Assembly (NCBI RefSeq): GCF_030272615.1
Contig: NC_081406.1
Location: 186,572,270 to 186,636,269 of the forward strand
Direction: 5' to 3'
DNA length: 64,000 bases
Source of the DNA: Cryptomeria japonica
Lineage: Eukaryota; Streptophyta; Pinopsida; Cupressales; Cupressaceae
Below are positions 22,967 to 32,033 of this stretch, in pieces (position 1 is the stretch's first letter; each line of letters starts with the position of its first letter). The position numbers were made by a program, and so were the translations under genes. The notes under the pieces are model-generated. The model was not told the origin of the DNA. It saw only the letters and a program-made list of their open reading frames with translations, and did not search any database.

Positions 22967-23923
22967 CATGAGAGTGAACAAATAGATGATAAAACTAAAG
23001 AGCCATTGGTAAAGGCGGACGAGAATCCGAAAGAAGAACAAGAGCAGAAAGTGACCTACCAGTCACTTAATTCAAAGAAGATCATTGATGATGATGAAGA
23101 TGATGATACAATATCTATCCAAGGACCAATAACTATGGATATGTTGAGTCCAACAGAACTGATGGAGATTGCATCTGCAATGCAATCTAAGGCCAAGAAG
23201 AAGATAATAAGAACTCAGAGGAAAGAAGCTCAAACTATATAGACTGCAGTTGACATATTTTCTAGTCTGTTACTGGAGACTGATATTGATAGTTTCTCAG
23301 AGAAACTGGACCACTTGGTTACATCTGCAGGGGAGAAAATAAAGAGTCTTGGAGAAGTTGCTTTATATAATGTTGAGAAAAAATATGAGAAGAAAAGAAT
23401 TGAGCAATTGATTAAGGAAATTGATAGCGACAAAGTAGGTCTTACTGTAAATATGGAGCAGATCAAAGAAGCATTGAAGACCGGAGGTAAAATTATGTCT
23501 ACAATTTTCAACTTTTCATTATTTCTTGACGATATTGATAAGAAGAGGAAGGAAGAGCAATAGGAGCTAAAGAATTTGAGTGAATCATTTGATCCTCTAA
23601 ATGATTCAGTTGCAATTTTTGTTAGAGCGGTTATAATTATACAGCAGAAGCTTAAGGCATATGAGGTTGAACAAGTAAAGAGGACTACATCATTGTAGGA
23701 ATTACAGACTCACTTAGTCCCCAAGTTACAAGTTTTGCAGAGAGGTTACAAGGAGACAGAGGCAATTTTGACTACATCAGAGATGAGTACACTTGATGTT
23801 ATGGAAGAACTTGCATACTAGATCCGAACACACATTAAGATTACATCTACTCTTTTGGAGACATGGTAGAATGATTTGAAAGTCTTGAAGACTAATTTTG
23901 CTAACATTTTTCTCAAAATGTAA
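22967..23923 (+). pseudogene. Second ORF of the 18.7 kb element, C-terminal 318 codons
   Basis: Continues the frame of 9697-11976 once the gypsy element and one ATACA are set aside. It is interrupted by TAG at 23240, 23561, 23696, 23819 and 23867, with no frameshift, and ends at TAA 23921. It starts acidic (DDDEDDDTISIQG, 23090), then has PITMDMLSPTELMEIASAM and long Lys/Glu/Leu-rich helical segments (23280-23880) that look like coiled coil. No catalytic motif is seen. Downstream lie polypurine tracts and the LTR, so this is the 3'-most ORF of the element. Confidence 0.6.
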
Positions 23924-24008
23924 TTGTAAACTTATGAACTCTTATAAATTTTGGTAATGCAAATTTTGGTGTGTTGTATAAATTTTTCTTACCTTTGTCA
24001 TTGTTGTC

Positions 24009-24069
24009 AAAGGGGGAGTAGTATAGGTCAGTCAAAATTTTGTAATAGCATGTAATTTCTAAGGGGGGG
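24009..24069 (+). other. Upstream polypurine tracts of the 18.7 kb element
   Basis: AAAGGGGGAG (24009-24018) and AAGGGGGGG (24061-24069) precede the terminal tract. Multiple tracts before the 3' LTR are a known mark of Sireviruses. Confidence 0.6.
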
Positions 24070-24191
24070 TTGTGTATTTGAGTTGAATCATGACTCAACT
24101 CAATTGATCATGTCTGTTGTCATGTCATGAGTCATAATTTTTGTAATGTGACACTTATACAAAAAATTTCCTAAGTGTTGCCATCAATGCC

Positions 24192-24202
24192 AAAGGGGGA
24201 GA
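24192..24202 (+). other. Terminal polypurine tract of the 18.7 kb element
   Basis: AAAGGGGGAGA, in the context TGCCAAAGGGGGAGAT, ends just before the TG of the 3' LTR. Confidence 0.85.
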
Positions 24203-24203
24203 T

Positions 24204-25391
24204 TGTTGGCTTGATGATGATGATATTGTTGTAATAGGATGTTTGATGAATTTATTTGTGTTTTCATTGATGGAAACCATGTTTTTTTAGTCATCTAGGT
24301 CATCTAGACCAACCAGTGTAGCCTAACCGGTAGTATAATTTGTTAGACAACAAAACTGCTAAGTTGTTGTCAACTGGTAAACAAGAACAGATCATTGATC
24401 ATTAGATCGGTACAGAATATTGGAGAAGAGTTAGACATTTTGGTTTGGAACATATGTTTATGACATTGGTAAGAGTCTTTGATTGAAAATGCACCAGCAG
24501 ATTTAGAGTATTGAGAAAGTTATGATCAGAAGAACAGTCACAAACAGGAAGAACAGAGAACCAGTAAAGCAGAGTTACTTTGATCGGTTACCGGTAGACT
24601 ATGTTATGTTTTTGAGTTATGTTTTGTTTAGCTGACATAAGTAAAGTGTAATGATCAGGAAAATGTTAAAGGTGACTAGATTCAATGAACCTAGGGAATT
24701 ATTCCAAGGTTCTTAGCTGGCTTAACAGAGTTCTTTATAAGGAGATGTAAGTTGTATGATTTTATGGATAAACAGTGAGAATTTGATCGTGCGGTGGAAG
24801 AAGGAGTTAGGTTTTGATGTTTAGTTAGTGGTAGAAGCTTAGCATAAGTGGATCTAATCAGGCACAAAGGTGCTAACAATAGATCAATCAAACTTGTTTC
24901 CTGATAGTTGCAACAAGAAAAACCTCTAATAAGGTCACTCGTAACAGGGTGTAGTAGGATTCTAATAGGTCCGAACGTGTAAATTCTCTAACAAGGTGAC
25001 ACATTAGCTTTTTTTTTTAAATCCCTTAACCGAGGAGCTCCTAACAAGGTTGGGTCCTAACAAGCCTTATTGTATATCTCTTAACCAAGCTAAAACACTC
25101 TTAACCGAGTGTACCCCTAACAGGGTGTTGTATGACCTTAACTGGTCAGATCTCTATACTGCAAATAGTTGATCTTTGTGAGTACTAATTCCCACTGTGG
25201 TTTTTCCCATTTGGGTTTCCACGTGAAAAATCATTGTGTTATGGTTTGCATGCTTTGTTGGATGCTTTCTTATGTGGTTATATTTCTTGCATGCATATTG
25301 ATTTTCAAATTGGTGAAAGTTGTAATCAGATCTATTAAGTTTTTTCTTGCACTGATTCATCCCCCCCTCTTAGTGCCTTATAAGTTTATCA
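24204..25391 (+). repeat. 3' LTR of the 18.7 kb element
   Basis: Direct repeat of 6721-7879 beginning TGTTGGCTTGATGATGATG and ending AAGTTTATCA, followed by CATGT. It keeps the TG start lost in the other copy, and the hairpin series at 24920-25155. Confidence 0.92.
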
Positions 25392-25637
25392 CATGTCTAT
25401 TTGTGCGATGAGAGATGGTATGTCTGATCGCTCGATGAGATATTTTATATCAATTGGCTCAAGTTTTGGGTTTGGACCTTTAAATTTTTGAAACATTTCA
25501 ATTATCTGGGATCTACACTTCTCAATATTTTTCACTTTTTCTTCAAATATCTTTGTTTCTCAAGCTAGTTTTTCCTCCAATTTCCGTATTTGAACACTTG
25601 TTTTGTCATAAAAATTTTGATCCAATTTTTGGGACAT
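25392..25637 (-). pseudogene. Decayed Asn/Thr/Pro/Lys-rich ORF, N-terminal part
   Basis: From a candidate ATG at 25635-25637 the minus strand reads MSQKLDQNFYDKTSVQIRKL and continues as a Lys/Glu-rich helical stretch with one TGA (about 25560), then PKLEPIDIKYLIERSDIPSL. It reaches the CATGT duplication and continues in the same register into 6720-6602 when the element is set aside. The upstream start is uncertain. Product unknown; see the entry for 4274-6720. Confidence 0.45.
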
Positions 25638-28114
25638 GTATAAATTGGGTTGACATGATCATTTTTTCAATTGTGATGACATGGTCTCATAAAAAAAATT
25701 GGGATTACATTTCAACAGGCATGTCACTATGCAATGTTACTAATGAAATTGACGAATGCAACCTAAAAGGATGGCAATGCAACTTGAGTTTTTGATCTTT
25801 TTAATTTATAAAAATGACAATGGTGTGCAACTAAATGCAATCTTAAGGAATGCAATCTATGTTTTTGGACTTTTGAATTTTTGGGTGACAATGAGATGCA
25901 ACTTAAATGCAATCTAAGGGAATGAAAAATGCAACCTATGTTTTTTTGGAATTTTTGAAGATTTGGACAAACTTTTGGAATGCAAATCTAAAGACACAAG
26001 CTTAGGAAATTCAAATGAAATCAAGACCTTAATTGAAAAAGGACAAAGGACAAAATGATGATAGGAAAAATGACAATGTCTCACCTATACGCTTGGACAC
26101 TAAGCTAGGTTTGACAAGATGATGTTGATAAAAGGACAAATATTGGACAAGGTCAAGACTTCCTAACAATTAATTAGGGTTTAATCTAAAGTTTTGATTT
26201 TGCAAGTTTTACAAAACCTAATTTTGAGAATAAATGCAAATTAACAATGATTATTGACAAGGACCTAGGGTATAAACCCAAGATATGATATGAATATGAT
26301 CTCAAGATGTGTTATGACCTAGAGATACAAAATGACCTAAGGATATGATTTGAACCAAATATATGATATGATTTAAAGACGTGATGCAACCTTATGCTAT
26401 GATATGGACCAAATTTATGATTATGATGCAATGACGTGATCTAGGGTTATGATATGACCTAATGCTATGATATGATGTGAACCAATGATATGATATATCC
26501 TAATATTATAAAATGGATCAAGCAATGCAAATGTTGACAATGTCAACCTAAGACAAAACCTAGGGTTTGGACTATGTAATGATAATGCCTAATGCAATAA
26601 GGGTATATGCAAGGCAATGAGTTGATATATGCAAAATGCAACTTAAGCCAAGACCTAAATTTGGTATGATAATGATAATGCAATCAAGACTTTGGAAAAT
26701 GAGCCTAAACCTAAGTGCAAGAGGAGATAAATGATAAAGCAATGAACCTAATATGAAAGGAGATAAATGTATTTCCTAGGACCTAAGTTTGAACTATGCA
26801 AGAGCTAACCCTAAGTGACATCAATTTTGAAACAAGGATATCCAATGTTTTGACAATTCATATTTATGAAATCTTTTTGAATATTGGATGAATACTTTGA
26901 AAACGTTTTGGAACAAATTTTACTTTGTTTGAAATTTGTCACTTGTTTGAACTTTTTGAAAACTTTGTTTGAGAACCAAGGTTGATTATGATTGCTTTTG
27001 AAGATTGTTTTGTTTGCAAATGTTTACTTGTGATATTTCATATGTCCCTTGTTTATGGTTCACTTTTAAACAAGCATGGAGAACAAAATGTTTGTTTGAC
27101 TTTTGCATAAAATATTCAAGCACAATCCTAAGGCTGGTCAGGACAATACTTATTGAATCCCCTTGCCCAAAATATACATTCAATTGAATAGTTAGAATCT
27201 TGGTAACACTTTATCCACTCCATGACACTCACTTCGCAGGCATACCAAGCTTTGAATTTCTAAGGGCCCGAAGATCCTGAGAAATTTACTTCTCAAATTG
27301 AGGGGTACACAAGGGGTTTCTTTGGCATGCGCATATCACAATGCTTAAGTCAACAAGTAGAATATTTTTTGGCAACTAAACAAAACAATTTTTGGTACGA
27401 CTCTCTTTCAGGCATCCATATACATTCTCTCCCTTGGGAGTCTTCCTTCCTATAGAACACAGGTACTGGAGAAGTTGGCATAGGTAGGTGATTAACACCC
27501 GTTGTGAAGACTTTCATCCCACATATTTTATATAGCAGTCGAGAGGTGACTTGGCTTTAGCCCATTATCGCTAGGGTCGTTCCCTCTCACTTGGTCTTAT
27601 GGGCTACTCAAGAGGCAAGCCCTCTACCTAAAAAGAAAAAAATGACTGTTGCTGACACTTTTCTCATGCACCCAAGACCACAAGAGCCAAGGGGAGAGGA
27701 TAGTGTGTGTTAGTTGTGTGACCACTCACACGCACAAATGTTCCCAAGTAAAGAAAACACAAAAAGATAGGTGTTCTTTTTAATGTCCAAATCCAAATAT
27801 TTTCTAACTACTAAAAATGCAGACACTCAATTTCAATATTTTGTCTTTGACATGTGTCTTGCATCAGATCGCATTAGTAGTTTGTTCTTTAAACTTTAAC
27901 TTGTGTTTGCCACAAAGTTGCCAACAATGTTAGAGACTCAAGAACTATAAATCACGAAAAGTATATTGTAATCTTAAGCCAAGACATATGTGTTATTTTT
28001 ATAGTGAAACATGTCGAAGATTACAACAAGTGTGTCTCAGATAACCATGATTAAATTAATCCATCAAAATTATGATTATTTGACCTCTTAGATTAATCTA
28101 TGTAAAACTTGTCC
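25638..28114. other. AT-rich non-coding DNA with degenerate repeats
   Basis: At 25780-25960 two copies of a segment of about 85 bp with TGCAACTTAAATGCAATCTAAG recur. At 26250-26560 a TATGATATGACCTAATG-type unit recurs loosely. The 27200-27640 stretch is more complex and GC-richer (for example GGGCCCGAAGATCCTGAG) and looks like a retrotransposon leader, but I cannot match it to any LTR here. No gene supported. Confidence 0.4.
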
Positions 28115-28297
28115 AATTTACCACCCTAGATTAATCTAGATGAAATTTGCATGAATGCAAAACTAATTTACCTACCTAAATTATTCTAGATGAAATTTGC
28201 ATGAATGCATGATTAATTTACCATCCTAAATTAATCTAGATGAAAGTTGCATGAATGCATGATTAATTTACCATCTAAATTAATCTAAATGAAAGTT
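28115..28297 (+). repeat. 50-bp tandem repeat, about 3.7 copies
   Basis: Units beginning AATTTACC, followed by TCTAGATGAAATTTGCATGAATGCA, start near 28115, 28165, 28215 and 28265 and differ by a few substitutions. Confidence 0.8.
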
Positions 28298-30506
28298 ATT
28301 TTTATCCACTTAACAAATTGAAGCAAGGAAATTTTGTCCATTGATCCCCTAATTAGGCTATGTGAAATTTGTGATTCATTGCATGTTAATAAATCTTGCA
28401 TAGATCATTGTTTAAGCTCTAGTAAACCTACATGCAACAATAAATCAACATCTGATTCATACATGCAACAACCAATTAGCACTTAAAACTTGCATGCAAG
28501 AATAAATCCACACATAAAACCTGCATGCAAACATAAGACTCGCAAAATTATCAGCTTTTATGTGTCGGGTTCACCAGAAAATGTGAGAGGAAAAGTTAGG
28601 CATTTAATAAAAACCATAAATCCCACATCAATGAAGGTACAAAAATAAAACATCAACAAGGAAATATGATAAGAAAACGCAAACCATCCTTCATATGCTT
28701 GAAATGATCCCCTCCATTGTCCTTCTTTCTTCTCTAATCAAATGGTATGTAGCTCTCAAACTCCAAATTGCAAATGTGTTGAAAGCAAGGGTGAGAAGAT
28801 TCGAAGTAAATTTGACAGCATATAGTTACTCAAAATGTGGATGAAAATCAATGAGAAAAGGGTTCAATTTATAGACAAATCAAGGAATTGATCAAATTAG
28901 CATGAAAGATTCGAAAGGAGCAATTTCAGTTGAAATTGGTAAATTGATTTGAAAGAGGCATGATTATGACATGATTGAATGACAAATTGGATGGCAAATT
29001 ACTATGTCAAAATATGACAAATTGAGAGAAAAGTGTGCCCATCAATTATGACAGGGTTGAGAGGGAAAATAGCCACTTACCTATGACAAATTACCCACAA
29101 AATTTGCCCATTAATTGAATGACAAATTGAGCACAAAAATATCTTTCAAAATATGACAAATTGAGCATGAAAATAAGAGACAAAATAAAGGAAAAATTAG
29201 TAGGGAAAATTAGGAGAAAAAAGGAAAAATAGAAAATTAGGAAAATTAGGTGACATTAATTAATAAATTTTCATTTATAAATTAATTCACAAAAGAGGAA
29301 ACAAATTAGCCAATTAAATAATTCATTTAATTGTGACTCAAAAAGGACAGTTAGGATAAATGAATAAATTCATTTAACCTAAAAGGAAGAAATGTTAATA
29401 GGATTAAATGAATTGATCATAAAACCCTAGGAAAACGAACTAGAAATGAATTAAGTCTTGACATGATTGAAGCACTAAAAATATGATGTCAATCATGATC
29501 AAGAAATTAAATGATAAAGGCTCAATAATTGACAGAAGCCAATATTGATTGATGAAGACCAATGACAAAAGGATCGAATTGATAGAGGATAATTGATAAA
29601 GGATTAGTGACCGATTGATCCAAAAATGACGAAGATTGATGACTGATTGAGATCAATGACAAATCAATCAAAGATTGATAAAAGGTCGATTTGATGAAGG
29701 TTGACTTGACAAAGACTGATGACGAATCGATCGAAATTGATAAGGAGGTTGATAATTAACAATTGAACGAGATACAAAATGATTCCAATTGATTGAAAAT
29801 TTATGAAAGATGATTGAAATCTAGGACAAAACCCTAATTTGACATTGATTAGGGTTGATGATGTCCAATTGACATGATAAGTTGATGAGATCCAATGATT
29901 GTAATTCGAAAATGACATTGACAAGACCGAAATGAAATGCTAGAGAAATAGAATCAAAAGGGAAAGAAATGCAGAAGAAATGCAGAAGAAATGACATCTG
30001 CTCTTCCCCCTCTCTATCTATCCCTCTCTACGCATTGCAAACATAACATGAGCATATTGGTACTGAAGCATGATTTAGAGGTTTTGTTTTAGTAATGACC
30101 TATCAATTGACCTCATGTACTACACAAATCTATGCAAAATTAGACCATTTTTTTTCTAATTGACTTTCCACACCTCTTTGATATACCCATTGCACACCAA
30201 AAAATAATTGCTAGTATACCAAATTATCCACCAAACACATCTTAAGAAAGATGAGATCACCCTAATCTAACCTCACATAACTTAATTGTAGAAATATAAT
30301 CTTTTATAAAGAAAATACCATATCTAAAAATGAATTATCATTTAAAAAAGAAGAGCGGGATCACCCTAATCTAAAAATATTCACATAGTTTAATTATAGA
30401 AATATTTTTTTATATATAAAACATATAATTTAATTGTAGGAATATAACCTTTTATAAAGAAAATACCATATCTAAAAATAAATTATCCTTTAAAAAAATT
30501 TACATG
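28298..30506. other. AT-rich non-coding DNA, no gene seen
   Basis: Loose repeats of TGACAAATTGAGC (28975-29170) and of GATTGATGA (29480-29760). From 30230 the AT-rich motif ATCACCCTAATCTAAAAATATTCACATAG begins to recur and leads into the duplication at 30507. No open frame with a recognisable domain. Confidence 0.4.
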
Positions 30507-31294
30507 GTTTAATTTTAGAAAAAGAAGGTTAGGATCACCCTAATCTAAAAATATTCACATAGTTTAATTATATAAATATATTTTAGGAAAAAGGGGTAGG
30601 ATCACCCTAATCTAAAAATATTCACATTCATATAGTTTAATTATAGAAATATTTTTTAAGAAATATATAAATATATTTTTCTACCCTAATGTAAGGATAT
30701 TCATATAGTTTAATTATATAAATATTTTTTAAGAAATATATAAATATATTTTTCTACCCTAATGTAAGGATATTCATATAGTTTAATTATAGAAATATTT
30801 GTGTAGGGATATCATATAGTTTAATTATAGAAATATTTTTGTAAGGATATTCATATAGTTTAATTATAGAAATATTTTTAAAAGAAAACATATATTGCAA
30901 GTTTAATTTTAGAAAAAGAAGGTTAGGATCACCCTAATCTAAAAATATTCACATAGTTTAATTATATAAATATATTTTAGGAAAAAGGGGTAGGATCACC
31001 CTAATCTAAAAATATTCACATTCATATAGTTTAATTATAGAAATATTTTTTAAGAAATATATAAATATATTTTTCTACCCTAATGTAAGGATATTCATAT
31101 AGTTTAATTCTATAAATATTTTTTAAGAAATATATAAATATATTTTTCTACCCTAATGTAAGGATATTCATATAGTTTAATTATAGAAATATTTTTGTAG
31201 GGATATCATATAGTTTAATTATAGAAATATTTTTGTAAGGATATTCATATAGTTTAATTATAGAAATATTTTTAAAAGAAAACATATATTGCAA
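30507..31294 (+). repeat. 394-bp tandem duplication, two nearly identical copies
   Basis: Copy 1 is 30507-30900 and copy 2 is 30901-31294, both starting GTTTAATTTTAGAAAAAGAA and ending CATATATTGCAA. They have equal length and only a few substitutions (for example at 30811 and 31110). Each copy itself holds a smaller repeat of about 75 bp with CTACCCTAATGTAAGG. The second copy ends nine bases from the tRNA-Tyr gene. Confidence 0.92.
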
Positions 31295-31303
31295 AATGAG
31301 ATA

Positions 31304-31398
31304 TCCGATCTGCCGGAATCGAACCAGCGACCTAAGGATTTCTAAGGGATTTATTGTCCCACTACAGTCCTCCGCTCTACCAACTGAGCTAAGATCGG
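31304..31398 (-). tRNA. tRNA-Tyr (GTA) with intron
   Basis: Read on the minus strand, the 5' acceptor strand CCGATCT pairs fully with AGATCGG before discriminator A. The D arm is GCTCAGTTGGTAGAGC, the anticodon arm GAGGACTGTAG followed by an intron of about 22 nt (TGGGACAATAAATCCCTTAGAA) and then ATCCTTAG, and the T arm is GCTGGTTCGATTCCGGC. Anticodon GTA and an intron one base 3' of it are standard for nuclear plant tRNA-Tyr genes. A T4 Pol III terminator lies a few bases downstream (31293-31296 on the plus strand). It looks functional. Confidence 0.96.
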
Positions 31399-31629
31399 AT
31401 TGCTGAGCAATGCACGGTTTCTATTTTACTAATATCTGTATGAGAATAGTAGAGCGAATATCAAGAATGGTTCTGGAGCGAAAAACAACGGCATGACCAA
31501 CGAACCACCGCAAGGATTGTAAACCAAACACTCCGGATTTTGTTTCAGAAATTCAGTGCAGGAGTAACGTTATGCATCTGCTAAACAAACCTGCCTGCAG
31601 CTCAAAAAAAAACCAAAAACTATTTTATA
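31399..31629. other. Spacer between the two tRNA genes
   Basis: Carries an A-rich run (31602-31620) that reads as T-rich downstream of tRNA-Leu on the minus strand and could terminate it. Nothing else recognised. Confidence 0.5.
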
Positions 31630-31713
31630 TGTCAGAAGTGGGGTTTGAACCCACGCCCTCGTTAGAGGACCAGAACTTGAGTCTGGCGCCTTAGACCACT
31701 CGGCCATCCTGAC
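31630..31713 (-). tRNA. tRNA-Leu (CAA)
   Basis: On the minus strand the acceptor GTCAGGA pairs with TTCTGAC before discriminator A. The D arm is TGGCCGAGTGGTCTAAGGC, the anticodon stem-loop CCAGACTCAAGTTCTGG gives anticodon CAA, a long variable arm follows (TCCTCTAACGAGGG) and the T arm is GTGGGTTCAAACCCCAC. The long variable arm is characteristic of tRNA-Leu. No intron. Decodes UUG. Confidence 0.96.
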
Positions 31714-31823
31714 TTCGTTGTAAGCGATTTAGGTTTTAATATTTATAATGTTTTTATAATAATTTTGAAATTAATGTTTATTTTTTTCTTATTTATTTAA
31801 ATTTATGACTGTTTTTATGGTTA

Positions 31824-32033
31824 ATTTGTATTTAAAAATGTGTTATATTGATGTTGTAAATTTTTAAAATCTAACATTTTCTTATTTCAAAGGAAAAGAA
31901 ACATTAGAAAATAATCTCTACAAATTTTATTTGTATTTAAAAATGTGTTATATTGATGTTGTAAATTTTTTAAATCTAACATTTTCATATTTCAAAGAAA
32001 AAGAAGCGTTAGAAAATAATCTCTACAAATTTT
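31824..32033 (+). repeat. 105-bp tandem duplication
   Basis: Copies 31824-31928 and 31929-32033 both start ATTTGTATTTAAAAATGTG and end CTCTACAAATTTTAT, with a few differences (for example GGAAAAGAAACATT against GAAAAAGAAGCGTT). Confidence 0.88.

Larger units (their letters stand above)
6721..25391 (+). mobile_element. 18.7 kb Sirevirus-like LTR retrotransposon without visible pol, host to a nested gypsy element
   Basis: Two direct LTRs (6721-7879 and 24204-25391) bound the element. CATGT lies immediately outside both ends (6716-6720 and 25392-25396), a perfect 5-bp target duplication. The left LTR starts TA instead of TG (one base change); both end ATCA. Inside are an iMet-type primer site, a gag frame, a second long frame and repeated polypurine tracts, the last resembling the multiple AAAGGGGGAGA tracts of Sirevirus copia elements (established knowledge). 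No protease, integrase, RT or RNase H was found outside the nested gypsy insertion. Without that 11.0 kb insertion the element would be about 7.7 kb. I infer a non-autonomous family mobilised in trans. Confidence 0.85.

Noticed and set aside
28571-28590. Minus-strand TGGTGAACCCGACAC as a primer binding site next to an LTR
   Set aside because: It starts with TGG but does not match a tRNA 3' end that I know, and no partner LTR, gag or purine tract could be linked to it.
31304-31713. Organellar DNA insertion carrying the tRNA genes
   Set aside because: The tRNA-Tyr has the short intron typical of nuclear genes and the flanks show no plastid or mitochondrial genes.
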